This document shows, piece after piece, positions 11,545 through 23,346 of a stretch of 64,000 bases of DNA (its first letter is position 1; the number at the start of each line of letters is the position of its first letter). The position numbers and the translations under genes were made by a program. The DNA is from Toxoplasma gondii ME49 (Eukaryota > Apicomplexa > Conoidasida > Eucoccidiorida > Sarcocystidae), in NCBI RefSeq assembly GCF_000006565.2, contig NC_031477.1:5542183-5606182 (forward strand), in the 5' to 3' direction. The notes under the pieces were generated by a model. The model worked only from the letters and a program-made list of their open reading frames with translations, was not told where the DNA came from and made no database searches.

Positions 11545-14500
11545 ACTTGGGAGTGTTTGCATGGTTGTGTATATCTGTGTCGAGCGTCAGCTAAACGCTG
11601 CTGTTGAAAGCATGGGTCGTTTCTGGAAAAAGTCACAGAAGGGTCTGTGAGCGCGTATTTTTGTCTCAAGTTTTTTCTTACTGCATGCGCAGCTTCGTCT
11701 CGACGTCCTCCTGGAGGCTCGCTGCGCGAATCGTCGCCCGACAGCCTGACATAAAAAACCTCTTCGCTTCTCAGATTCAGCACGGCTCGTTCTCGCAGGA
11801 GGGACCTTAGAGAACTCTTTTACACGCTCCTGTCTCTAAAAACGTACGTACATACTTTCCACCCCCCTTGACACCTTGTCTTTTGATATACATATATATA
11901 TATATATATATATAGATAGATAGATATGTCTATGTTTATGCATGCATGTGTGTACATACGTATGTTGAGTGACATTGATGTCCACTGATTGATGCGCATA
12001 TGTGTGTTTATACGGAGATTTGCAGGGACAGATAGATCTAGGGAGAGAACGCAGGTTCTGTCCTGCAGAGCGGCTGTTCAGGCTGCATGCGGCAGTGGAC
12101 GTCGTTGGCGGCTGTCCCAGAGAGGACGCGAGTAGCGACGAAGAAAGCAAGAGAGACGGCGAACGCAGAACGCGGTGGAAGCTACAAAAGAGGCGCGAAA
12201 GACGAGAGGAAGCGAGGAAGGCTCACGCAGGGGCAGTACGAAGCAAAGAGGCACAAAAAGGCGAAGAGCGACGAAAGAGAGAGGAAGCCACGGAGAGAAG
12301 CCATCGAAGAACGAGCGAGGCAACGGACCGAGAAGAAAGGAAAACTGAAGAAGGGCAGGAAAGGAGAAACGCGCACCTGCGAATGGGCAGGCCACCGAGC
12401 CTGGTGCGTTGGAGCGTCGCCTGAGGAAGGAGAAAGCCGATACGGAAATCCGCGAAATCTCAAAGAAAACTGCTGAGAAACGAATCGAACCTCAAACTGT
12501 GAAGACGAAAGACCCGAGCTGTCGAGACACCGAACGCTCTCGAAGCGATCTCTGCTGCAGACACCGTTATTGCCCTTTCGGAAAGCAGCGATCTCATCAC
12601 ATCCGAGAAACGAAGAACAAAGTGCAGTGCGGTTTCTGCGTTGCTCGAGTCCCACACGGGAGAAAGCTGCAAAGAACACGAAAGCGGAGATGACGCGAAG
12701 CGCCTGGGGTGTACGTACAGCGCAGCGAGGATCGCCTCCTTCTCGAAGACGTGGACGCAGGCTTGGCCGTCGGGCGCGAACCTGAGAGCAGAGACGACGC
12801 AGAGGAACGCGGAGACAAGCAGTGCAGTTCACCTCTTTGCTTCTTCTGCAACGGCAGCGACACTCAAGAAGTCAAGAAAGGCGACGCTCGCCGATCGACC
12901 AGTGCTGCGTTTCGCTTGCAGACTCACCGAGTCGAGACAGGCTCGGTGAATTTCTCCTGAGTTATCGGGCACCTGAAAAAAACGAGGGGGACCTTGAGAA
13001 ACCGCTTTCGCTCTGCATCTGCCCTTGCGTCCTCTTCGCTCTCCTCGCCGTCGCTCTCTCGCAGCTCGACGTCGTCAACCGCAGAGCAGTCAGCAGGCCG
13101 GTCCCCGCAGATGCGCTGCATGCACGCGGGCCGGTCAAGGGAAAATGAAGAAACAAGTCAGGAAAAAAACGGAAGAAAATCAAGAAAGAGCCTCAGAAAG
13201 ACACCAAGCGAAACGGACGTCTTCTCTCCTCACAAACAGGTGCGTCACACCAGAGTGGGCCGCAGTACATGCAAATTTTCAAATACGCGTATACGTCCAT
13301 CTCACGATTGTGATCCTCTGTCGGCAGATCTGTGAACAACTCTACGTGGACTGCACACCCACAAACTTCTGCGCAGACTTACAGATGCCCATGTGAGCAT
13401 GCGCAGTGTACATACCGCGAAAAAGGAATGACTCTCTGGGGGTACAGCTGAGTCGAAAGGTGACGGGAGCAGGAGACACAGCGCGGACGACTCTGCCCTG
13501 ACGTATGTGAAGTTCTCTCTGAGAAGTACCTGGATCATGTTGAAGCAAGGGTCGTTTTCGAGCTTCGCTGCGGGCAACGGTCTGTTCAGCAGGAAGCGGC
13601 GTTCAGTTTCTGTTTCCGGAGCCTGTGTCTTTCTGCCGCGAGCTCTCTTCAACCTTCGTTGGACTCGCGCGACGACGCCGGCGTCAGGCTCTTCGTCATC
13701 GGCCTCTCCTGCCTCTGTCTGTTTTTCGAGGAAAGGCGCGAAAATCTCCCGTTCCGCTCGCCACAGCTCCTCCGCTGTATGGACAGCCGACGCGATGGCC
13801 GCCGCCTCACGTTCTCGCAGCCGCTTTCGTTCTCCCCGTCGCTCTTCTTGCTGTCGCGTGGACGCGTCCGCGCTGAGGGCCGGCAAGGCGCGCGTCGCTG
13901 CAGTGATGTGTACGTACACCCGAAAACGCAGGCGCAGGCTGGCGAAGCGCGACCAGTGAAGACGCAGTGGAAGACCGCACCGGAGGAGCCGAGAGTCGCC
14001 GACGCAAGAGGAGACGCGAGCACAGAGAGAGGGGAACCTCCGGAGCAATGGAAACAGAGACGACACACAGGGCGCGCGGCTGAGACGCGCCAGAGGGAGG
14101 CGCGGCGGACTGCTCGGTGTACGTCCACCCCAGCCTCGGCGCGTGGATACGGAGAAGGGCAAGAAGACGAGAGAGGCGGCAGACAGAGGCCGCCGAGGCC
14201 GCAGAGAGAAGTGGGTGAATAGGAGAAGCGAGGAAGACAACAGATGAGTGCAGATGCCAGAGAATCAGCACAGACCGCGAAATCCGACGACGAAGCAGGC
14301 AAGCAGAGGTGAAGGGACTTCTTTTGTGTGTTTGGCAAAGGCGAACTGCATGCGCCGGACTCACCATAGACAGCCATGCGCCGCAGAGTCCTTTGCAGGA
14401 AGTCTCGCGCTCGGTTCAACTCGGTCTGAAGCTGCGGACCCAGTTCCTCGACTTCCTGCATGCGCAAGGCAAAATTCGAGGAAGATGAGGAAAAAGCAAG

Positions 14501-15043
14501 AAGTGAGAATCGAAGGACAGGCGCGACGCGCGAGAAAGGCGCGAGTCGATTACGAGAAACCGAGTCTGCCTGGAGAGAGGGGGAGGCAAGGAGACATGCA
14601 GGGCCTTGGGGACTCGCAGAAAAACGAGTACTTGAAACAGAGTGGCGAATGTGGAGGACGTTTGAATCCTATAAAAGCCGTTGAACATTTTAAGGATAAA
14701 ATCATGGCCAGCAAGCATCCATATCCTCTCTCTCCAGCCTCACTCTTCGTTGTCTCGTCGCCTCTTTGTGTTTCTCCCTTGTTTCAAGAAGACAGAGAAG
14801 ACAACAGTGTGGGAGACGAGAGGACGCGAAGGATTTCTTTCGCGGTCTTTGCGAACGCGCGCCTGGACGAGAGTCGGTGGTTTACGCGCGTTTTTCTCTG
14901 GAAACTTGCCTTTCCCAGCAACCATTTCCTCTGACGGCACTCACCGCGAGAGTTTCTCTAGAGCACCCTCCTTCATCTTCTGCGGCATGCACCACCGCAG
15001 CGGCCAGCTCCTCGGAGGTCTCCTCGTTCTCGGCAGTCGTCAT
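11241..15043 (-). CDS. NSE2: E3 SUMO-protein ligase NSE2/MMS21-like (SP-RING)
   Basis: SMC5/6-associated SUMO ligase family. Hand-built exons in transcription order: 15043-14945, 14455-14365, 13897-13530, 13115-12928, 12781-12719, 12420-12377, 11745-11682, 11328-11241. All phases agree and give 334 residues. The N-terminus starts MTTAENEETSEELAAAV, followed by a helical, probably coiled-coil segment (QLQTELNRARDFLQRTL). The C-terminal SP-RING is complete: FFRCPITQEKF (Cys at 235), then the putative zinc ligands Cys257-x-His259 (ACVHVFEKEAI), Cys281 and Cys286 (ACPFAGC), followed by SLQEDVETKLRMQ. CPxxGC spacing and the AI/L pattern after C-x-H fit NSE2 rather than PIAS ligases. The last four exons are only 44-88 bases. 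A further tiny exon between 13530 and 13115 cannot be excluded. SUMO ligase activity is inferred from family. Confidence 0.82.
11433..11546. repeat. TA microsatellites in last NSE2 intron
   Basis: Two (TA)n runs at about 11433-11464 and 11504-11546, inside the intron between the last two NSE2 exons. Confidence 0.95.
11886..11926. repeat. TA/TAGA microsatellite in NSE2 intron
   Basis: A (TA)n run passing into TAGA units, in the intron between the 44-base and 64-base NSE2 exons. Confidence 0.93.
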
Positions 15044-17170
15044 TTCGCGTAAGGGGGCTCAGAGAGAAGAAGAGAGACGAGGAGGAGAGAAAGAGAAGAG
15101 GAGGAAACGTAGAGAGATAGATGGGAGACAGGAGGGAGAAATAGAGAAGCAGCGAGGAAGACTAAGAGGAAAACAAGACTCCGGAAGAGAAGGGAAGGAA
15201 CAGAGCGAGACGAGAAACAACAGAGAGATGAAGAGAAAGAAGAAGAGGAGGGAGGCACACAGACACAAACGCGAGGCGACAGAGATTAACCGAGATGCCG
15301 CGACGAGAAGCAGACGGCAGGGGGCGCCTTAGGAAGAAGAAAAAGAAGAAAAGACGCGTGGACTGGAGCTGAATAGAAGTGAAGAAAGAGAAGAAAGGAA
15401 AACGCAGGCCGAGAGCGAGAGAAGAGACAGCGAGAAGGAAAGCGTTGAGAGTGTGTCTGGGCGCGCGAATTCTGGGGAGTGAAACGACCAAGGGAGGAGT
15501 GGAGGAAAATTCGCTTCCACGAAGAACAGTTTCAAGACGGAGAGAACCTGAGGAAGGATGCAATCAGAAGCGCATGGCAGGTTCAATTGACGACGGAAAA
15601 ATGCTCTTTTTACAGATCGTTTGCAGAGCAGTTGACAAGACACAAGAGAGAGTTTGGAGACGAGAGAAAGAACGCGGCTTGTCTCCTGTCTCCGGCGCCT
15701 CTTCTCAGCTTTTCTCTCCCCTCGTCCTTGGCTATTGGAGAAGTCTGCCTAGAAGAAAACTGACGAGAAACTCGCTCTCGAAAGGCGAAACCTTCGAGAG
15801 CTCCTCAAACTCCGAAACCAGGACGGCCGCCAGCAAGCGCAGCGAGTGTCTGTACACTCGGGAAGAGCGCTGTCCCTGCAGACATTCGAAGGTTCAGAAG
15901 GCGTTCCAACAAGCACAAAAGTGAGGACGAAAGGCGGTTGCGCAGGCTGACGCAAGAAGACGGGTGTTCCTCTTCCTTCCGAAACTCGGCGTTCCGTTCC
16001 TGCGCTTTCTTTAGAGTCACGGTTCCGTCCTCGACTGCATGCAAGCGCATGCGTCGACTGAGTCGCCGTCCAGGTGTGCACAGGTGGGTTCGTCTGTCAG
16101 GGGCAACAAAACTATTTCAAAACGCTTTTTCTCACTCACTCTCCGGAAGCGCCTGTGTCGTCGTTGCTTCGTCCGTGGACTCGCCTCTCTCTTTCTTCAG
16201 AAAGCGACGAGGAGTGAACTCTTCCCTCCTGCTGTCCGAGCCGCCGCGACTCAAACGGGAGGCGCGGGGAGACTACTCTTCGATCTTTTGACAAGCCTCG
16301 ACGCTGAGCTGTGCTGCTTTCGCTTTAAACAAGCGTTTCTGCCCGAGAAGGCGAGGTCCAGCCGGCGGCAGTCTTCCCCTTGTCGCTGCTTTTCCGTTGC
16401 GTTCTGTGCGCCGTGGAATATGTCTGCGAGTTCGACGGCTGCGCGGTCGCGACGTTTCGAGAGAGAAACGCGAGAAAGGCGCATTCCCTTCGCCTCGTAT
16501 GCTGACGAACTTTGCCACTTTTCCTCTTTGCTGCGCTTCTGCCGGCCGGAGCCGAGGCCGCCGTGCATGTCAGGGCCCAGGTGTACGTACACTGGCGGCG
16601 CTGCAGTGGCGAAACGCTTTCAAAACAGACCAGTTTTTCTCGTGTGAAAGCCTTGGGACACCGATCCTGAGCTTGTTTCGTTGGGCATTCAACTCAGCCT
16701 TTCTCTCGCGTGCTGTCGAACGAAAACGCGGCACCTTCAGCAGCCTTTTTCCCCCGCGCTCGCGCGCCTGTCTTCAGTCTCCCGTTCCTCTTTTTCTCGC
16801 TTCTCCACGCAGAAGGAACGTTTCTCTCCGAGAATTTCGTCTCTTTCTTCCGCTATTCCAGATTTCGTTCAAAGAGAACGTCTCATGTGCCTGCTTCGCC
16901 TTTCTTTTTCCTGTGTCTACTGTGTGTCTCGGTGTGAATCGCTGTTGCCTACGCTCTCTCCCTTGTCTCTCTGTTGCGAGTTTCTTTCTCTAACTCCTTC
17001 CCTTTTCTTTTCTACAAGCCCCGATCTGTCCTTCTTCAGCATGCGCTCCTTTGTGCGTCTTTTGTAGTCCTTTCCTCTGCCTCTGCCCTGACCCTCTCCG
17101 AGTCTTTCGCTTCTCGGCCTCTGTTCCCTCTCCTGTGCATCTGCCTCTGTATGTCCCCCCTGTTTTAGCA
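15044..17170. promoter_or_regulatory. Shared upstream region of NSE2 (-) and CAF16-like ABC gene (+)
   Basis: A 2.1-kb region between two divergent start codons that must hold both promoters and leaders. It has a purine-rich tract at about 15058-15470, a GCATGC pair (TGCATGC at 16036-16042 and GCATGC at 16047-16052), and a near-palindrome around GTGTACGTACAC at 16581-16592. GCATGC-type elements are known promoter motifs of Toxoplasma housekeeping genes; their use here is inference. No convincing coding frame was seen. Confidence 0.45.
15058..15470. repeat. Purine-rich (GA) low-complexity tract
   Basis: About 400 bases dominated by GAGA, GGAA and AGAAG without a fixed unit, just upstream of the NSE2 start. 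Confidence 0.75.
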
Positions 17171-20100
17171 ATGTCGCCGTCTCCCTCTCTGCCCGAGAGC
17201 TCCAACGCATGCAATGGAGTCTCTGAAGAGCTGGGCGGTCCTCCTCCCTCCTCGGCCGCCTCCTCGGCCTGCCCTCCCCAGTCTGCTTCTCCCTCGCTCT
17301 TTCCTGCTTCCTCCGAAAGCCGTGAGGAAGCGCCTGTCGTTCGATGCAGACACCTGCGCTACTCATACCAGGTCCCGTCGCGGCAGCGGCCTCTCAGCAC
17401 GGAGTGTACAGACAGCTGCCAGTTGCTGCCGCCGAGCGGGGTCTGTCTGAGCACCGAGTTTCTCGACTCCATGGCTCTCGCTGCTTCTTCCGTCGACGCC
17501 GAAGGAACGACGTCCGCAGGAGAGAGAGGCGCTCGACAGGGCAGAGGCGAGGAAAACCGAGGAGCGGGAGGACATGGAGAAGAAGGGAGAGAAAGGGAAG
17601 AAGCGGGAGGACAGAGAGAGTATCAGCTGTTCGACGTATCGCTGGAAATCCCCAAGGGTGCGAGAGTCGTCGTCATTGGAAGCAACGGAGCAGGGAAGAG
17701 CACTCTCCTCAACATCCTGGGGGGCAAAATGGTAGGCAAGATATCCAGAGAAGAACAGGCCGGGAGGGGGAGGCGCAGCAAAGGAGCGAGGACGAGACAA
17801 AGCGAGACACAGGAGGAGAAAAGAGAAGCGAGAAGAGAAGCGCACACACCACGGGGAGTAGAAGATAAAGAAGGGAGAGGAAAGACCTGAAGAGTCAAGG
17901 AAGGAAGGAAGGAGAAGCGAAGAAGAAGTAACAGAGGACAAGGGAAGGAGAGGGCAGGATGGAAGGAACGACCAGCGAAGAGGAGGAGTCTGGTTGTCCC
18001 GGTGTGTGGTGTCGGAGAGCGAGAGGTCAGGGAAGTTCTTGGAAAGCGGAACATGTCTTGTTTTCTCCTATCTTTTGACGCAGTTTCCGCTTCGATTCTT
18101 GGTCGCAAAAGAAAGGCGCTTGTCTCTTGATGGCTTCGGTCGACTTTCCTTCTCTATGTTGCGTACGTGAAGAGATCCGAGCGGAGCCAGTAGCTTTTTG
18201 GGATTTGGAGAGACTGTCTCTGCGCCGTCGTTTTCGACGCTCCTCACGTTTTCTGTCTCTTCCTTTTCAAATTGTTTCCGTCTTCGTCTTGTCAGCTCAT
18301 CCCAGAAGGAATGGCTTTCGTGCTCGGTCGCCCTGCGTTCCACGACGTATCCCTCGGCCGCGACGTCGTCTGTCTGAGCGAATGGTGGAAAGGAGGTGAG
18401 TGGCGTCTGGACGCCGACAGGGCGCTCCATCTCGCCAGCGTCTCTGCGTAACTATTTCAGGTCATCCACCTCGACGGCTCGGTGCGTCTCTGCCCACCAC
18501 ACCTCAAGTATGCCTCCCCATATACACGCGAAAATCTGCATGCGCGCCTGTGTGTCTCCACACTGGTAAACGATGCAGTCGTACAGGCAGACGTTCACGG
18601 GTGTCTGGACCTCTGGCGCTGGCGGAGAAAAAAGCGGAGAAAAAGACAGAGAAAAATGCAGAGAAGAAGGCACAGAAAAAAGAGGAGAAAAAGAGGTCGT
18701 GTCTGTGCATCTCCTTGGCCTGGCCTGCCCGAGTGTCTGCGCAGCCTCCCGACTTTATTTTGTTTTTTTTCGCAGACTTCGCTCTGGATGTACCGCTGTA
18801 CGACCTCGTCGGTCCCGTCGTCGAGGCCCATATTCAGGAGAAGATGGAGAAGAAGCGCGACGCTTCTCTCGCGCCAGACCAGGCAGAGTGTCGTCGCCCT
18901 CGCGGCTTCTGGAGTCGTCTCTTCTACGACGAAGGCTTGTTCTCGCCGCTCCCCTGCTGTTCTTCGTCGTCTGCGTCTTCGCCTGCGTCGGCGTCTGCGT
19001 CGGCGTCTGCGACTGCAGGAGAGGGTGAACGTGAGAGACTGGGCGAGGAGGAGTGCGTCGTGAGTCGCGTCCGACGGCTGGTGACTCTGCTGGGAGTCGA
19101 CATGCGCTGGCGAATCGCGCGGATAAGTGACGGCGAGAGACGCAGATGCCAGTTGCTCGCAGCTCTCTGTGAACCGAGGAAAGTGTACATTCTCGACGAG
19201 GCTACGAGCGACCTCGACCTCGTCTCCCGAGAGGGCCTTCTCCGGTGAGAAAAAGGGAAGAAACGCGACCTCTCTTCTCTGGATCCTCTTTTCTCTCTCT
19301 CTCCAGCTGCTCTCCACTGCCTCGACTGTCTCCCTACTGAGTGTCGTGTTTTCTCTTTGACCTCACTCTCTCCTCACGTCGCTCTCCTCTGAGAGTCCCT
19401 TCCGTATTCCTCCTCTCTTCTCCCTCTTCTCCTTCTTCTCCTACCTCTTCTCCTTCTTCTCCTCCTTCTTCTCCTCCTTCTCCTTCTTCTCCTCCTTGTA
19501 CTTCTCTTTCTTCTCCTGCCTCTTCTCTTTCGTCCCTTCCTTCTTCTCTTTCTTCTTCTCCTTCTTCTCCTGCTTCTCCTCCTTCTTCTCTTCTTCTCTA
19601 TCTGCGTTTTATCCCTCTTCCCTTCCTGTCTTGCCTGTGTGGACCTGTCTCCAGCCTTCTGCTGCATGAGTCGTCGCGCCGTGGTGCGACTGTGCTCTAC
19701 TCCACGCATATTTTCGACGGCCTCGATGAGTGGGCGACGCACCTTCTCTACATGCGAAAGGGAAGACTTCATCTCTACCGGCCTCTCTCTGAGCTCCCGG
19801 CGTGAGTTCCAAATAGGTGCATGCAGTCGCCTCTAGAAGGTGCCATGCGTCTGACCTGGGGGGCAGAGGCCGACGTGAGACTAGACTTGAACAAAACGAC
19901 TCATGTTTATTTACGCGTGGTTTCGCATATCCGAATATGCATGCGTAGACCTATGCATATGTACACATGTACGCATTTACGCACATATGCACATATGCAT
20001 TTATACAAATATACATATATACCTGCATATACGTATACAAGTGTGCATATGCGTATGTAAAGATATATATATATATATATATACATATATGTATATGTGT

Positions 20101-20988
20101 ATATGCGTATGTGTACTCGTAAATGAGTTAATCGGGTTGTACATTGTCAAATGGAAGTATCTGTGGTATCTAAGGAATGTATGTATTTAGATATACATAT
20201 AAGTGTGTATGTTTATATATATATATATATATACATGTATGGGTGGTGCAATAAATGTGTAAGAGCGAGGTATGAATTCTTTTATCTGTTTGTGTGTAGA
20301 GAAGATGCGTAAGGGAATGTTTCGCCTTTTGTTAATTTTTTCAGACTTGAGGAACTGCGGCGATCTGGACACTCTGCGCCGCTCTACGCCCTCGCGCGCC
20401 AGTGGCTTTTCGAAGAGTGGCAACACCAGCCTCAGCTTCTTGCTCTCCAGCGTAAGCTCGCGTCTATTCGGACAGTGTCTTTGGAGATTTTGGGGGGATC
20501 TCTCTGGCTGTGTATCTCTGCAAATCTCAGTGTAAGTGTATGTTTGTGTGCCTCCGAAAACGTGCATGTCTGCGGTACACGCTCTTCGTACCTTTTTGTC
20601 GACCCGCATGTATCCCAGCCATTCACATGCGCGCATGGTTCTCTCTATCTGCATCTGTTTTTTATTTCTCCGTGTCGTTGCTTTCCCTCTGTGTTGGTAT
20701 CTGGTTGAGCCTATGTTTATGTGTCTCCATCTGCGCGTTTAGCTCTCCTTATCTGCATTCTTCTTGTATTTTTGCTCATTTTTTTCGTACATAGTTCTCT
20801 CGTTTGATTCACCTCTGAAGCGGTCCGAGGGAGACACGCATGCGTATTTGCCTCCGCGGTCGGTGTGCGTCTTGTCTGTGAAGTTCGAGAGATTTCTTCG
20901 CCAGGCAACGAGACAAAACGTCTTCCTTCTGCGGCGAATCTTCTGAAAAGAAGTGGACATGTTTCTGCGTGTGTCTTCAGGTCTCTGA
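17171..20988 (+). CDS. Soluble CAF16-like ABC ATPase
   Basis: ABC protein with a single nucleotide-binding domain and no membrane segment, of the CAF16 (yeast)/ABCI19-21 (plant) type; those relatives are soluble and linked to CCR4-NOT or stress roles, so function here is not established. Exons: 17171-17731, 18296-18395, 18776-19244, 19655-19801, 20345-20451, 20981-20988, about 463 residues. Walker A GSNGAGKST at 170-178. Signature is ISDGERRRC (about 337-345) instead of LSGGQ, as in CAF16. Walker B VYILDEATSDLD (357-368). H-loop YSTHIFDGLDEWATHLLYM (His395). LGRPAFHDVSLGRDV also matches the subfamily. Oddities: an N-terminal extension of about 150 residues that is Ser/Pro- and Gly/Glu-rich and splits the first strand, and a poly-Ser/Ala insertion near residue 280. 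The last junction and C-terminus (ending ALQRL) are uncertain; a short alternative exon 18441-18460 is possible but not needed. Confidence 0.88.
19380..19620. repeat. CT-rich tract in CAF16-like intron 3
   Basis: Imperfect CTTCTC/CTCCTT repeats filling most of the intron between exons 3 and 4 of the ABC gene. Reverse-complement counterpart of the GA tracts elsewhere. Its minus-strand Arg-rich open frame is an artefact. Confidence 0.88.
19935..20236. repeat. TA/CATATG microsatellites in CAF16-like intron 4
   Basis: Alternating CATATG/CATA units from about 19935, with pure (TA)n at about 20063-20082 and 20214-20232. Confidence 0.88.
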
Positions 20989-21125
20989 GCGCCTTCACCT
21001 TCGGTGGAATGGTCGCTTCGTCACTCGCTGTCCGTGCAGAAAAAAAGCCGTTGAAACAGTGAAACTACAGACTACTCATTAAACACAAACGAAACCGCAT
21101 TCACACATCTGTTCATTTACAAGTA

Positions 21126-21352
21126 CACAACATATATATAAATATATAAATATATATGTATAGAAGTATTCATATATATTTACATATATTCTTAAATATT
21201 CACACATATGCATATCCATTCTTATAGTTTCATATATATATATATATACATATGTATATGTATATATGTAGATTATGTATATCTATGTATTTTATGTACA
21301 TATATGCATGTATATATGTATATATATGTATATATATGTATATATGTACCGA
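21126..21352. repeat. TATA/TATG microsatellite block
   Basis: TA-rich region with regular TATG interruptions, densest at about 21232-21350. Confidence 0.92.
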
Positions 21353-21775
21353 TGGACACACTATCAAACGTCTGCGCTCTGGATCTATCTGTGGCATGCA
21401 TGTTTGATGTTTGACTGCGAAGATGTAACGTTTTTCATTTATTGTTTTCTGATTTCGTTTCTCGAACTTCCTGCACTGTGAAGACGTCGCTTTGTCTCTC
21501 TCTGCCGCTGTGCGTTTCTGCTCCCTTGTGACTTTCGAAGGGAGGCATGCATGCGTCTCCTCTGCGGCGAAGCCTACAAGGTGAAGGAGAGTCTTTTTTT
21601 CTTGGGAGAACGCGACGACGGCGGAAGCAAAGCACAGACGAAACGGATAAACTGTGAAGAAGACGACCAAGTGTTCGCTTTTACTGAAGCGTTTTTTAGG
21701 GCCAGTGTCCTGTTTCATCATCCTCTCTCCTGTTGCAATTGCTGACGTACATGTATACACATATGCATACGTAAA

Positions 21776-22096
<321 letters not shown>

Positions 22097-23009
22097 GATA
22101 TGAAGCTCTCCCCATCCGTGGTACATGTATGTGTGTATGTATACATGTATGTAAGTATATATGTATGTGTATGTGTGTATATTTTTTGTATATTTGTGTT
22201 CTTATGTATAGAGGCGAAGAGCGCATTTCTTTTCCGTGTTGAAAGTCTTTTCTGTGCCGCATTCGTTGTCGGCAACTGTTGGACTGGATCTTTGTTGAGC
22301 CACGGGCAGTGTAGAGAAGGCGAAGAATTATGTCGCTCTCTTCTTTCTCCTGACTCAGCGGCTCATGTGCAGTGGTGCCCCACTAGACGAGGCAGCCCCG
22401 AGAAGGGGAGCCAACGCGAAGAGAGCGACGGCCTCCTTTTTCGGCGAAGAACGTCTGTCTCCAGTGCGGCCAGAGACAGAGGGTCTCCCCGGAAAAGCAG
22501 CGAAGCGCCGACGGCTCTCGGGAAGCCACGCAGCGCATGCAGTTTCAATCCGAGGCAACAGGCGCTTGTCGCAGGTTTTTCCGAAAAAAAAAGCCGCGCG
22601 TTGCCTCCTTGGGTGTGGACGCGACGCGCACCTGCTTCGCGTCACTTTTCTTCAACATTCGACTTCACAGAAAGTCGAGTTTCTTTGGAAACAAAGCCGC
22701 AGCGCAACCGCAGCGGCCCGCGAGAGACAGGGCGAGAAGGACGAAAAAGACCTCAGAGATAACGAAGGAAGAAGCGAGAAAGGCAGAGAGATAAATGGGA
22801 AGACGGGAGAAGACACAAAATACGAGAGACGCAGGGTGTTCGCAGACAGAAGCAGCCACAGCGAGAACAACCGAGAAAGACGAACAGAGCGAGCAATGCC
22901 GAGACAGACACAGCGACGACTTTCATGACGAAAATACACGAAACACAACGGTGGACCTGCGTGGAGAACGAAAAAACTCATCATTCATACGTAAAAATAT
23001 GCCTGCTCA

Positions 23010-23068
23010 TACACATACATATACTGATATATATACATATACATATATTGATATATATATATATATGT
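23010..23068. repeat. TA/CATATA microsatellite
   Basis: CATATA units passing into (TA)n, about 280 bases downstream of the stop codon of the minus-strand gene at 23347. Confidence 0.9.
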
Positions 23069-23346
23069 GTCTTTATGAATGTAGATTCACCTTCACCTGT
23101 ATATAGAGATACCAGTGTTCACGTCTCTCGCATGCGTTGCATCCTTATCGCGTTCCAGCGAAACAAAGGCAAGGACGTTGCCGGCACCTCAGAGACGAGG
23201 TGGGCATGACTAAAGCCTGAGGAGGCCTCGCAAAAGCGATAGTGGCTTCTGCACAGTTTTCTGACGCTCCCAGAAAGCTCTGAGCCGCCTCCATCTGTGT
23301 ACGTTGTGTTTGTGTCCATCGCTTCGTCTTTACCGCTATTTGGTTT

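Noticed and set aside
13300..13345. Extra 24-base NSE2 exon (ICRQRITI) between exons 3 and 4.
   Set aside because: Phase would allow it, but direct joining of 13530 to 13115 is also in phase and family alignment does not require it; only transcripts can decide.
22365..22928. 188-codon plus-strand frame between TA blocks.
   Set aside because: Arg/Lys/Ser-rich with no motif, in competition with another open frame on the same strand.
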